Origin: Paramacrobiotus metropolitanus
Taxonomy: Eukaryota > Tardigrada > Eutardigrada > Parachela > Macrobiotidae
Assembly: GCF_019649055.1 (NCBI RefSeq)
Contig: NW_026570304.1
Span: 434,001 to 498,000 of the forward strand
Direction: 5' to 3'
DNA length: 64,000 nucleotides
The notes beneath the pieces are model-generated. The model saw only the letters and a program-made list of their open reading frames with translations, did not search any database and was not told the origin of the DNA. Of the stretch, positions 44,701 to 56,919 are shown piece after piece. Position numbers and translations under genes: made by a program. How positions within the stretch are numbered: position 1 is the stretch's first letter; each line of letters opens with the position of its first letter.

Positions 44701-45720
44701 AAAGTAAAACTTTATGCTTATCTGTAGAAGTAGTCGGATTCATTGCTAAGTTGACAGGCAAATTAAGCGGACATAACGCCTCAAATGCAAAGGTTCAGTA
44801 CTTTGAAAGCAAACCGGAATGTTTGGATTTCCCTAGCATTAAAACATCAATTGTAATTTGTTTCCGTTTTTTTTCAGATTTTAAAATTAATTCCAAAGTA
44901 ACTAAAATAAAAGTAAAAGTTGAAATAAATTCATAAATGTTTGGACTTCTTCAACGGTTGGACCGCGCCTATGTTACACCGGCACCACAAAAACTGACTG
45001 ATTTTTTGTAGCAGGAAAACGATCAACTTTATTCTGTCGGTACACGCCTTCCCGACAACCGGACAACGTTCGCAATACTCTGGCTAGAAAAAAACTAATT
45101 TATAAATAAGCTTCTTGCTTTAAACTAAAAATCTAGGCTCAGCAGTCGATAGTGCTGTCTGTACACATCGTACGTATCCGCAATTTCGTGTACAGCATAT
45201 GAAACGGCATTTTGTTGGGTCTCTTTTTGCGGTCTCTGCATGACCGAACCGCAGCAGGGTACTTACCCAAGAGCAGCTCAATTTCGGTCACTTAGCTAGT
45301 TGGCAATAAACTTTTATGTAACAGCATCAGATGTACAAATGTACAGCATTCGCAAGTCACCAGCAAAACTGTGTGGATCAACCTTCCGCTAGTAAAAAAG
45401 ACGGCCGTCAATCTGACTATTTTTTACCTGTACCAGTGTGTGTATTCGCTAGCGAGGGATTTTGACGAGCTGACATGTACAAATTCCTTTGTACCAGAAC
45501 TTGTAACGACACTGCAAGGTCACCCACCATCTTTTAATCTTGTCACGACACTTCGGCAGTACTGTCCCATATGACAAACTATCAGGCATTTAAACTGAAC
45601 CAAACCAATCTGCTAGAAAAGCGACAAGAATTATTACGCTTATAACGAGGAAATGCTATTGTAAAATCAAGCAAACGCCGCTGTAGAGTGTAGAATAATG
45701 GAATCGTATCACGCAACAGG
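41750..45720. other. Gene-poor stretch of about 4 kb
   Basis: No gene called. One item: a minus-strand micro-exon-like segment at about 43148-43235, with CKVKVRRFGTEVYNRTAIRI running into GGTCA|GTAAGTGCC, has good composition and a good donor but no identified partner exons. Elsewhere only AT-rich frames. Confidence 0.4.
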
Positions 45721-45721
45721 T

Positions 45722-48011
45722 TTAATGCAGCTGCAAACGGTGCAGAAGCATAAGAAAGTGCAGGGCAATACGGGATAGTTTCTTGCAGTACAGGTTGTCT
45801 CCTTTCGTGCACCATTTTCTCCCACGGTACTGCAACGACGGACGCGGATCAGCCGTCTGCGTCAGGCACAACACCTACAACACAAGAAATCCAAAATAGA
45901 AATTAATCTGGATCCACTTTACACAGAACCCTGTATTACCAAATGATATGTACACAGAGTACTTATGTTATTTTAACATGAGTGGATTCCCTTACTTTAC
46001 AAACTGCCATCCGGTGGCTCTCCTCCGCCACGAACTTCTTCAGCCACTTTGACAGCGCACGTATCTCGGCCTTGCTGGGTCCCGACAGCGCCGCCTCCAC
46101 CGCATTCCACAGCGTGGACGCGAAATCCCCGCTCAGCGGCAGACGCACCTGGTCAAAGTTGACATCCAGCTGTAGGGCGCCATCCCAGTTCTGCAGGAGT
46201 TCCGCAAAACCTTCGTAGCGCAGACGCACCCGGGAGCGGACCAGATGCAGGGCCACACACGGAAGACCGCGACGCGCTGCAATCAGATCATCCATGAACC
46301 CTTTGAAATTAGCCGGTTTCCCGAATCCGTCGACGAGACGGTGCACCCCGCACTGGTCCGGCTCCTCGAAACCGCAATGCGGTTCGGCCATCAAGTTCAT
46401 TACACCGACCAGATACAACGCCGTCAGAGAAATCCCGGGGCGGGTCCGCCCCACGTAGTGAATCATTTCTAACATGCGAAGGACATCCAGCATTTGGACC
46501 GCATGTTCGCGATCATGGATGATCACGTGCTTGGTGAAGGAGCACAGACACGTGAAGATGGGTGCTGCGAGGATGTACTGGACATCCGAAAGACGCTGAC
46601 TGGCAGCGGTCGCCTCGATGACGATGCTGGCCATCAGAGCCGGCGAGTCCAGAATGGCGTTCCACGCGGGGCACACCGCGCGCAGCTTGGTCTGCGTCAG
46701 GATGTCCAGGTGGGAGAGAACATGCTGCCACTCATCCACGCCCAGAACACAGGATCCCTCAGTCGCTCCGCTGATATGCAGACATTCAAAAGGAAGTTTC
46801 GGCTCATTCAGAAAGCCCGGGAGACGATCAAGCAGCGCCTTGTACAGGGCTCGAACAATTTTCTGCAAAGATTGTCTTCAAGTTAGCAATGAGAGGCACA
46901 CGACAAAAACCCATTGAAATGAGTAAAGCACGAATAATTAAGACGGAAAAGAAAATTTGAAAAACATATGGCTACAGAGTGCGGATACACAGTTTAGTAA
47001 CGTAGCCGAGCTACGTCAGCATTTTCAATGCAAAAAGTGGAGAACACACTGATACTCTGATAGGCTGGATACTACCTTAGCTCTTCTTATCGATATAAAA
47101 TGCTTAAAAATATCTGAAAGTGAATGCAAGTTTGATTCGCCAGATATAAGAAGTCCGCAGACCCATGAAGGTTTGCTTCTCCATGAAAAGCCAATCTACT
47201 GCAATGATGCAGTCGACGGCATCAAAAGTCATGGCAGATTTTCTCATGGCTCTACGCTATGATTCTGGAGTTCGTCGTACCTTTGCCTTGGGAACACCGT
47301 CATCACTGTTCAGCTCCACAATGAAATGCACGAGCTCATCCGCAACGTCGATGCCGACCACCTGGTCAGGTCTGTCACGTCGCCAAACAATTTCTCGCTT
47401 AGTTTCCAGTTCCTTTATCATCCATTCCTGCCACAGCTGCGCTGCAGATACCTCGCGCCACTCCAACGGTAGCGGAATACTGCGCTTGACAAAGCATCCT
47501 GGTCCAGTGCGCATCAGGTGCGTCATCACCGCCTGTGGCAGCTTCCCGTCGCGATCTTCTCGCCAGCTGGGAAAACGGACGCGGTGCTTGGGGAGAATGT
47601 CCGTCCAGATGGCGCCGCTGTCCCCCCGCCCCTGCACGACCGCCACCGTGCATTCCCCATACCGTTCTGCTGATCCCGACTCTCCTGGATTAACCAGCAT
47701 CCCGGGCCACCAACGCCACGCTTCACCGGGATGTTCCCGGCGCAACACTTCCACTGGGAGCGTCGTCCAGGCATTCCGCCTTAAAACTTTACCGTAGCTC
47801 CATTCGTTGAATTCTAAGTGATTGGATAGGAAGGCGCGGTTAAAGGGGATGAGTTCGCGACGACGGTTGGGGCACAGTAGATCGATGTAGAGCCCGTCCT
47901 CCGCCACGTCCATTACGCGACCGTGCAGGAGGACATTGTTGTCGCCCACAACGTTAATGTAGTTTAAACGTTCCGCAAACATGGCTGACAGCACTGATCT
48001 TTGATCGCAGC
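45722..48011 (-). CDS. F2: intact F-box-like protein with GLYIDL module, about 573 aa
   Basis: Exons 48011-47281, 46862-45996 and 45874-45722 join in phase 0 through donors AAG|GTACGA and AAA|GTAAGG and acceptors CTTTGCAG and GTGTTGTAG. The first in-frame ATG in exon 1 is at 47982 (MFAERLNYINVVG), giving 573 aa; the exon begins at an acceptor with two extra bases, so a 5' exon probably exists, perhaps at 48360-48444. Residues about 19-47 (LHGRVMDVAEDGLYIDLLC, RRRELIPF) are the unnamed module shared with F1. Residues about 276-318 (WQHVLSHLDILTQTKLRAVC, AWNAILDSPAL) fit an F-box, pointing to SKP1/CUL1 recruitment. The rest, including MLEMIHYVGRTRPGISLTAL, is unrecognised. It is divergently transcribed from K1 across about 0.65 kb, and F3, F4 and F5 are broken relatives. 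Confidence 0.82.
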
Positions 48012-48359
48012 CTACAAGCAAAGCAAAACAATGCGCTGGCAGGCACTTTACGGTTTACAGTATCCACAAATCACGATTCACGCGCAACGATGTTCATCAA
48101 AGATTTTCCATACTCGATACCTGATTCTTAGGGTGCTACAATGCACAACAAGGATGGTACAGGGATATACTGCAATCTCGATGGTGCAAAAATCGGAGTT
48201 AATATCTGTCAAGGATTCACTGTGAACGTGAGCAAATTAATCAGAAATCAGAAAAGAGAAGCCCAAGTGTATCTGAAGTAAAACGCCATATTTTCTACTG
48301 CTTACACGTTGCAGTGACCAAAGCAGTTAGTACGACTGCACCTGCAAAAATGACTTAAC

Positions 48360-48444
48360 GCCCGGCCGATGTAGCCGCTCAAACCGGTCGGCTCAACTGG
48401 TCCCGTTCGACGTTCAGCCACTTTTGCAGTCCATTGTCCGTCAT
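48360..48444 (-). promoter_or_regulatory. Conserved block between F2 and K1
   Basis: Counterpart of 32450-32535. On the minus strand it begins ATGACGGACAATGGACTGC and could encode MTDNGLQKWLNVERDQLSRP up to a CCG|GTTTGA donor, but this donor is in phase 0 while F2 exon 1 needs phase 1. It is either a 5' exon of F2 with an unseen intermediate exon, or part of a bidirectional promoter for F2 and K1. Confidence 0.45.
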
Positions 48445-48675
48445 CTCATTGGCTCCCCCATTTTGGCTTTTTTCATTCAGCTTTTCTAGTTTTCTTTCTT
48501 TTTTCTAAATTTATCTATCTCCGGGTGAATTAGTGCTCGAGAATTATCATTCTGATTAGTTTGCGAACGAATCAAGTGTGCTTACTAATTACTTTCCTGA
48601 CTGCCCGCATTGCCATTCGAATAGTTTATCGTACAGAACTTACAGTTCTCTGACTATCAGTTTCTAGCCGTTGTA

Positions 48676-51178
48676 ATGTATCCCTCCGTACTTTCCTTCT
48701 ACAAGGATAAGCCGAGCAGTTCCGCGCATCACCGACTTCCGCAGGACTGCCCCGCTAACACTGTGGAGTTCCTGCGTGGAATGCGTGATCTGCAAGAAGC
48801 GGGCACTTTCTGCGACGTTGTACTGAAAGGCAGTGACGCGTCTTCGCAGGGTATTCCTTGTCATCGTAGCGTGCTCACCGTGCAGAGTCCGTATTTCCGC
48901 GCTGCCTTCACGCACAACTGGAAAGAATCCTCTGCACCAGTTTTCCGGCTGGCAAACATCGACAACAGCACGTTGAAGGAGTAAGTCTCGTGACAGCGTA
49001 GCACAGTGGTAATTCAGCAAACCTACGTTTGCGATCAGTTGTAGCGCTCCAGGGAATTTACAACCTGGCAATGCTAATCATAAATGTTATATCTGCATGT
49101 TAACCAAAGATCTGGAGATTTCAGTTTTGCTCTTTCGCTTTTGCATGAGTCGGCGTCACTGATAATGTTTGTAAATTGATGCAGCGTATGTTATTAGCAG
49201 TCATTCGGTGATCAGACTTGATTCCCTGTAGATTGGTGACGTATGCGTACACGATGGACCTGCGCTTGAGCGATGACAACGTGGTGCCCATCTTGATTGC
49301 GGCGCAGTTTCTGCAGATGACTCCGGCGGCCCGTCTGTGCTGGAAGTACGTGAAGGAGCGCCTGTGCCTGTCCACATGCCTGGACATCCACGCGCTGGCT
49401 TCGCATCACAGCAATCCGAGCCTGGCCAACGCAGCTCTGCACGTGATCCATCCGAACTTCCTAACCGTGGCGCAGACAAAGGAATTTCTCCTGGCGGATG
49501 CGCAGCAGGTGCTCGGTCTAATTATTGAACTGTTTCAAGAATGCTATTTAAAGGTCATCCTCATTCAGCCACTGAAATTATGAGAAAGTTACTACATTTA
49601 CAACAAGACAATGTCTTCACTTATTCTTACATTTGGTATGCGCTTAGTTAATTTGTTTGCAGCTGGCGGCGCTGATCGCATCTGATAAAGTGGAGGTCTT
49701 CAATGAGGACCAAGTGTGGGAGGCGGTGAAGCGCTGGCAGGACCACGACCGTCCCGGACGTATGGCGCACCTGGCCGCTGTCCTGCAGAATGTCCGCGCT
49801 GCCTTCCTCAGCGACGAGTATCGCAAGGACTGGCAGTCCGCCTATGGACTGCATGTCGGGGATGGGCAGAACACTGCGCCACGCCATTCATACAGTAAGG
49901 ACCTAGCAGCTGCATTTATTATGTTGTACGATTTAACTTAGTTGCAAAAATTTAATCAATAGCCAGTTTTTGTCGTGTGGTTTGTAGCCCTGGCATTTGC
50001 ATTCCACGTTGTCATATTGGTTTGCTGGTTTCAGAGGCGAAGGACGTGATCCTTTGCGTGGGCGGTTGCGAAGTCGACTATGACGACTACACAGCTCCCG
50101 TCACATGCTCCGTGTACGCCTTCAGTCCGTCGATCCCGGCCGTGTGGCGCCTGAAGGATCTGCCCGCTTTCGGCGAAGGCTGCCACGCCGTGCTGCTGGA
50201 CGCGGCTACAATTCTCATTCTACACCGTGATGGCATGCATACCGTGCGACGCAGCAGTCGCTACCTGGGTCTCCGTAACGAGTGGCGCAATGTGGTCCCA
50301 ATGCGGACACAGCGCCGGGAGGCAGCGCTTGCCGAGCTGAATGGCCGGATTTATGTCGCCAGTCAAGAGGATAAGGATCCATTGACGCCCGTGGAAGCCT
50401 TCGACCCGAAAAGTAGCTCCTGGTTCGAGGTCGCATCCATTCCCATTGCTCTTAACGGCTTTGCCATGGTGGCATGTGACGGTCGACTGTTCGTGCTGGG
50501 CGGAGACAGCCACGAAGAAGAATCTGGCAGATACGTCTTCTCCTACGACCCCGGGGCAGATCATTGGACTCGACTGCGCGATATGCCGACCGAATGCAGC
50601 TGCATCGTTGCCTGTGTGGGTGCTGGCGGATTGATTTTCGTTTTCGGTACGTGTTCACCGTTGTGTCGTTCAGTGACAAACTGCATGGTATTGTAAAAAT
50701 TGATTGGAGATAGTGATTTTTATGGTGTACGGTGCAGGTGGAGATGATAGTGCTGAACGGTGTGTGCGCGTGGACGCTTATGACCCCACCTCCGACCAGT
50801 GGGTCAGAAAAGGTAGGTGCCGTTCTGTTGCACATTTTTAATAATGCGTGGCGGTATACGGCGACAAACTTGTACTCCAGTTCTCCTCAAATTAGAGCTA
50901 CTTTCAACGAGAAAGCCGAATTATACTCGTAGTTCATTTACCACGATATTATTGCAGCGGATATGATCAGGGAACGTCTTTATCCTGGATGCGCGTACCT
51001 GGATGGAAAGCTGTACGCCGTTGGAGGAGATCGATGGGTGAAAAATGGCTATTACAGCATCGAGGTATACGATGATGAGACGGACAGCTGGACGCTGCTT
51101 CCGAAGAAATGCCGATTGCCGGAGAACGCGTATAACTTTGACTGTGTAGTCATGAAGATGAAGCCTGAGTTTGACTGA
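48676..51178 (+). CDS. K1: intact BTB-BACK-Kelch protein, 573 aa
   Basis: Six exons, 48676-48980, 49232-49508, 49663-49894, 50035-50646, 50738-50812 and 50958-51178, total 1722 nt with no stop. Residues about 28-145 are the BTB domain (TFCDVVLKGSDAS, CHRSVLTVQSPYFRAAF, LVTYAYTMDLRLSDDN), about 146-270 the BACK domain (EDQVWEAVKRWQDHD, LQNVRAAFLSDEY), and about 272-573 six Kelch repeats (DVILCVGG, LFVLGG, LIFVFGG, LYAVGG). The length is normal for KLHL-type CUL3 adaptors. The third Kelch unit has IYVASQED in place of the GG pair, so one blade may be weak. Splice sites are canonical. The start MYPSVLSFYK differs from the M(S/P)(Q/K)PSS starts of K2 and K3. It shares an intergenic region with divergent F2, suggesting co-regulation of two ligase adaptors (inference). 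Confidence 0.9.
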
Positions 51179-51694
51179 TTTTCATTTTCCGGTTTCCGAT
51201 TACTTTCGTTTAAATTACAGTATGAAATTAGGATTTTGTCTTATCCGTTGATGGCGTACTTTTTATACTTTTCTAGGATGTTTTGATCTTTTCGGATATT
51301 CGATGTGAACGGTCAAGTACCGTATTATTAGTTTTTTTGAGGCGATCTCTGGTAATGGTTTTGCTTGCGAAATGGTGTACAGATACTGGTTAAAATGACG
51401 GTGCGCTGAGCCGGGCTCTGTGCGAGAAGAAACCAAAACCTAAGCGAAACGGAGAACGTTCCAGGCTCCAGCACAACACCCGCAAACATATTCTGATTTT
51501 TTCTTCGAACACGGTTTTACGAGCAGTATCAGGTAGTTTTACCGTATTTCGATTGAATCCGTCACTGTATGAGTGTTACTACGGAGTCTACGGCTACTGG
51601 ATCACTCGATAGGATGCTAGATCGACGGACTAGTAACAAACGGTTAGCTTAACCGCAAAGTAAAAGCTCGATCGGTATCGTAAAGGTGTCACGA

Positions 51695-52340
51695 ACTTGA
51701 TTGCGGAACTGGATTGCGGCGACGACTAATTCCAACCGGACTAGTGCAAGGTGCACCGTCTCGGCGACGGATTTGGGGAATCGGCTACTTTCAGTGGGTA
51801 CTTGGATGATCTGATCGCAGCTTGCCGTGTGTGGCCATCCGTCTGGTCCGCTGCCGAGTGCGTCTGTGCTACGCCGGTTTTACGGAGCCGCTGCAGAGCT
51901 CGGACGTCTCCTTGCAGATGGATATTGTCATGCCCATGGCCCGTCGGCCGTTGAGCGCGATTTCGCGTCCACGATGTGGAATGCGGTTGACGACCCGAAG
52001 TAACGATATACGAGCACTGTCAGATTGGTTGAAGGCGCTCGCGCCGGATAGGAAGCCGAGAGTAGGGTGTTCGAAAAGTAAGCGACTCAGTTATTCATAA
52101 TCCGCTATCTGTAAGTAATTTGGGTAAATGCGGTTTTATCGGCGTGCTGTATTTGAACGGGTTTCTGGTTTGGTACTCTAGGTGTTATGCTTGACGAAGA
52201 TGGTTGATCCGCGTCCGTCGTTGCCGCACGGCGGGTAAGAGTGGTGCGGAGATAGACTGCAGGATCTGCGCTGCGAGAAATTCTCCCGTAATGCACTGCG
52301 CGTTTTTCAACTTCCGTTCAAGGAACAGCTGCGTTTCTGA
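51695..52340 (+). pseudogene. F4: truncated F-box-like pseudogene
   Basis: Only the 3' half of exon 2 (from the part matching CGVHRLVDGFGKPANFKG in F2) and exon 3 remain. Exon 2 shows frame changes and ends at the conserved donor AAAA|GTAAGC (52077); exon 3 starts after a good acceptor (TACTCTAG, 52181) and reads VLCLTKMVDPRPSLP before a TAA. The F-box and the GLYIDL module are missing. It lies between K1 and K2 on the plus strand, probably a leftover of the duplication that made the K array. Confidence 0.82.
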
Positions 52341-53048
52341 ATCTGTTGTATTATTACACTCATTGATTCACCATAGAATATGCACATGTATTGAATACTC
52401 TCTGATTCAGCCGTGTCGTTTTTTCTATATGGAAGTCTTGCAGCGATAGCTCTTTTCACTTTTTTACCTGGTTCTTGGTTTAGGTTGATTCTTGGGACAT
52501 CTCAGGTTTGCTGTCCGCTTCCTTTCATGGAAATTTCTGCCTGTTTTTCTGTTTAGGAGAATTTCAATAGCCACACTCAGAAAAATTGGTTTTGTGGTAA
52601 TTAATACGCATGTCAATGCTAAATCACAAGCATGCGACTCAGTTGTTCGTTCTGTACCTCGTTCCTGCTTTCATTTAGCACTTTTTTGGTTTTCTTCACC
52701 GTTGAACGAACACAAAACAAATTATTAAATTCGGCAAAAATTCTGCTGCATGTAGAATTAGAATTTATATGGGCACTGCCTCAAACAGTTTCCAATTTGA
52801 CTCGCCTGGATTTGATGTCCGCTGAGACCGCGGTTTGTCTGTGACTCTGTGTATTATAATTTTTGCGTTAGCAGTCAAGTACAAGTACCACACAGAATTA
52901 CTATGCATAATGCATGTATAAAGTGTAAAGTAAGTACAGCATTAGTCTCTTCGGTTGAACGACTCGTATAGTCGTCTAGTCGTACTGTACATGCAGACTG
53001 CTGCAGTAACTTTAGCAGCTGCTTTGAAAGCAGTAGGAGGGACATGAG
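52341..53048. other. Intergenic upstream of K2
   Basis: No gene seen. The last part is similar to sequence upstream of K3 (for example CGTACTGTACATGCAG, then GCAGCTGCT), so the promoter was duplicated with the gene. Confidence 0.5.
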
Positions 53049-53074
53049 ACTCTCTGACTGCAAAAAGTGCACAC
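53049..53074 (+). promoter_or_regulatory. Conserved 26-bp element 252 bp upstream of the K2 ATG
   Basis: The string starting ACTCTCTGACTGCAAA and ending GTGCACAC differs by one base from 58888-58913, which lies 251 bp upstream of the K3 start. It contains the palindrome GTGCAC. It is absent from the same position before K1. A core-promoter or transcription-factor site is inferred from conservation and fixed distance. Confidence 0.45.
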
Positions 53075-53300
53075 TGCAATGCTACAGCTTTTGTTTCTTA
53101 CTTCAGAATTTAATTACTGTACTTCACAGCAGGTCGATGCTAGAGAGCTATCATTCTTATTAACTTGTGGCCCAGTAAGTGTGATTGCTTACAAAGTTAC
53201 AGTAACGTTCCTGACTGCCAGCTGTGTCAATCACTAATTCCAGTTCCCTGACCATTGGTTTATAGCTGCTGGATAGTTTTCCCTCCTGATTTCCTGCACC

Positions 53301-55624
53301 ATGTCGCAGCCGAGCGGTTCCGCAGATCACCATCCTCCTCAGGATTGCCCCGCTAACACTGTGCAGTTCCTGCGTGGAATGCGTGATCTGCAAGCAACGG
53401 GCACCTTCCGCGATGTTGTCCTGAAAGGCAGTGACGCGTCTTCGCAGGGTATTCCTTGTCATCGCAGCGTGCTCACCGTGCAGATCCCTACTTTCGGGCT
53501 GCCTTCACGCACAACTGGAAAGAATCCTGAACCAGTTCTCCTGCTGGCCAACATCGACAACCGCACGTTGAAGGAGTAAGTCCTGGTAGCAGCGTAGCAC
53601 GACGATAATTCAGCTAAACTGCCTCTGCTGTCAGTTGTACTCAGTACAACTTGATCAGACTTGATTCGCTGCAGGTTGGTGACGTACGCGTACACGATGG
53701 ATCTGCGCCTGAGCGACGACAACGTGGTTCCCATCTTGATTTGGGCGCAGTTCCTGCAGATGATTCCGGTGGCCCGAATGTGCTGGAAGTACGTGAAGGA
53801 GCGCCTGTGCTTGTCCAACTGTCTGGTCGTACACGCTCTGGGTTTTCACCACCATAATCCGCGTCTGGCCAGTGCAGCTCTGCACTTCATCAATCCTCAA
53901 TTTCTCAGCTTGTCACACTGCCAGGAATTCCTTCAGATGGACGCGCAACAGGTGCCCGGCTATTTGTTTCTGATAATGACAATTACAACATGTCGTCCGC
54001 TGTGTATGAACACAAATTCGCATTACAATTTGCGGAAGGGCTAAAATCTCGAACTCTAGATTAAGGCTTTCAAAATCAAACCAGGCTTCGAATATTTGCA
54101 ACGGTTTAAAATAGAGGAGGTTATTTTTCTAAAAATTGAAAGGTTTAAATGGAGAAACCATGCAATATGCTGATTTATCAAAATAGGTTCCGTAATGTAA
54201 AATTAAATAACTGTTTTAAAAAATGATGTCTACACTGTACAATACATATCACGTACAACATGCGCTTAGTTAATTTGTTTGCAGCTGGCGGCGCTGATCG
54301 CATCCGATAAAGTGGAGGTCTTCAATGAGGATCAAGTGTGGGAGGCGGTGCTGCGCTGGTTGAACTACGACCGTGCCGGACGAATGGCGCACCTGGCCGC
54401 TATCCTGCAGAATGTCCGCGCTGCCTTTCTGAGCCGTCAACATCATAAGGACTGGCAGTCCGCCATGACCGCCTGTGGACTGCCTCTCGGGCAAGGACAG
54501 AGGACTGCACCACGCCATTCGTACGGTAAGGACATCGCAGTTGCATTAATCACGTTGTACGATTCAATTTCATTGCAAAAATTATTCAAGTGCCAGTTTG
54601 CTGTGTGGTGTAAGCCTTGCATTTGCATTCCATGCCGTTTTAATGGTTTGCTGGTTTCAGGGGCGCAGGACGTCATCCTGTGTGTGGGCGGTTGCAAGAG
54701 CGATTGCGACCACCACACAGCTGCCGTGTACGCCTTCGACCCATCGATCCCGGCCGTGTGGCGCTTGAAGGATCTAGCCGCTGACGCCGAAGGCTGCCGC
54801 ACGGTGCTGCAGGACGCGTCTTCGATTCTGATTAAGCACCTTGACGGCATTCACACCGTGCGACGCAACAGGCACTACCTGGGTCTCCGTGATGAGTGGC
54901 GCGAGGTGGCCCCTAACGGAGACGCCGCGCCGGGAGGCAGCGCTTGCCGTGCTGAATGGTCGCGTTCACGTCTCCGGTACCGGCGATAACGAGTGACTGA
55001 CGTCCATGGACGTCTTCGACCCGAAATCTAACACCTGGAGCGCTGTCGCCCCTCTGCCCAGGGATATGAGCGGCTTTGCCATGGCGGCGTGTGACGTGTG
55101 ACGGTCGACTGTTTGTGTTTGGCGGGGTTAGCAGACGAGGACATGACAAATATGCCTTCTCCTACGACCCCGACGCAGATAAATGGACAGGACTGCGCGA
55201 CATGCCGACGCAACGCGTCTACTGCACTGCCTGCGCGGGACCAGCCGGGTTGATATTCGTCGTCGGTACGCTAACGAACGTTAAGTTAAGACAGCATGCC
55301 ATGGTTGAAATCGTTCAGTGATCAAGATGGTTTTCGTCGTGTACTATGTAGGTGGAATTGCGCAAGAGCGTGTGTGCGTGGACGCACCGACCAGTGGGTG
55401 AGGAAAGGTAGGTGCGATTCCGTTGCAGGTTCCGAACTGCGTTGCGGTATTTCGTGAATTACGGGAAGCTGTACGTTATCGGAGGGGAGTCCCCGGGAGG
55501 CGGCGGCAGCATCGAGGTGTACGATGAGGAGATGGACAGCTGGGCGCTGCTTCCAGACGAATGCCGACTCCCGGATAACGAGTACGCCTTTGATTGTGTG
55601 GTCATGAAGATGAAGCGCGACTGA
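53301..55624 (+). pseudogene. K2: BTB-Kelch pseudogene
   Basis: Exons at 53301-53575, 53675-53951, 54285-54525, 54661-55265 and 55352-55407 plus an exon-6 remnant match K1 and K3. In exon 1 a 1-bp and a later 2-bp deletion cancel, so the overall frame is kept but about 17 BTB residues are replaced (LTVQ then IPTFGLPSRTTGKNPEP). Exon 4 has an indel after REVAP that leads to stops, and a further 7-bp insertion (repeating GTGTGAC) near 55090. Exon 5 has lost about 13 bp and reads into TGA. Exon 6 has lost its intron and acceptor but still encodes KLYVIGGESPG and DSWALLPDECRLPDNE. Exons 2 and 3 are undamaged. The product cannot form a Kelch propeller; the BTB-BACK part could at most give a truncated protein. 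Confidence 0.9.
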
Positions 55625-56919
55625 TGCGCGCACCGGCTAGCGGGTGGCTAGGAACTGCGTATCTTTTACTTTCCGGCTGCAATTTAGTTTTCCTTTTATG
55701 GGAAGTTGTCAAATTCGTTTTTTACCGGTTTTTTAAAAACTTTAATAACTTTATGGTGTTATAAGCGTCCTGCCGCATTGCGATGTGAACGGCGAAGGGC
55801 GAAGTGATGTTGGTTTCCTTTGCTATGATCTCCGGTAGATATGAGCTGTTTTTCTTGCGAAATGGTTTGATGGTTGAAATGAATGTGCGCTGAACCGGGT
55901 TTTGTGCGAAGAGAAACAAAAGCTCGCTCCTCTCATTGTTTACATACGTACCGGTTTACATACTGAACAAAACAAGCTTTAACAGATGTAAAAGAACAAA
56001 ATAGGCTCCAAAAATTCGAAACAGGAGATTTACTCGTCCTTTCGCATTCGTAAATAAGCATTCTTGCTCTGCGGAGTTTCTGTATTTTGTTAAAACCGTT
56101 CTAATCCGTGCGGTTCGGTAGGAGTTGCAATAGTGATTTGAAATAGTATCTGTTTCCTTTTTATTACGCGGCAAAAGGAGTATGCGAAGCGGAAGATAGG
56201 GCAGCGGGTTGTGAATAGAGTGAAAGGCGGTACACATGAGTAACTGATACGAATATGGACTTACGATGATATGAAAGGTAGTATGATGACCGGTAGGACC
56301 GAAGTAGTACCATTATGACACTCCGTACGAGCATAAGTTTGGGGTTATAAGTTGGATTATGAATATGAGGTCTCTTGTGAGCACTAAGTACATCCCTAAA
56401 GAGTACTTTTGCCATAACTTGTTGCCAAGAACCAGAACCCACTTTGCACCCTGAACCGTACTTATACCTTGGAAAATTTCTCCAAAAACATATTTCAGGT
56501 TGTCTACCGGCGTTAATCGCGAGAAACATTCCACTTCAGTGACTTTCCCGGCTCACAGTAGAAAAACGTTCGCAACGCAACCAGCAAGAGAACTGAACAA
56601 AAACTTTTCAAGTGTTGATATCCTATTGCTTACGTTGAATTGTTCACTTTTGACAAAGATCAGCGAACATTATCATTTTAATCGAATTAGCAGTTCGCAC
56701 AGAAAAACTGTTGCTGTCTACCGGAGATTATCCCAAGGAAAACAAGCACCATAACGTCGCCGTTCAAGATAAAAAATCTGACAGAAAGACCGCAACATAC
56801 AACAGGAATAAAAAAATGCGTCAAAAAATGGATTTAGCAAATCTTCAATGAAAACCAAATTAAAATGCAGCCATAAAATAAATTATGAAAAACACTGGGT
56901 CAGTCGCTGGCCGGGGCGC
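55625..56919. other. No gene recognised
   Basis: AT-rich intergenic sequence downstream of K2. Frames such as 56164-56529 (minus) show no motif. Confidence 0.5.

Noticed and set aside
46494-46917. Plus-strand frames of 99-130 codons
   Set aside because: They are antisense to F2 exon 2, which has homologues, an F-box-like motif and conserved splice sites.
47165-47797. 210-codon plus-strand frame
   Set aside because: Antisense to F2 exon 1, whose minus-strand reading is homologous to F1 and F3.
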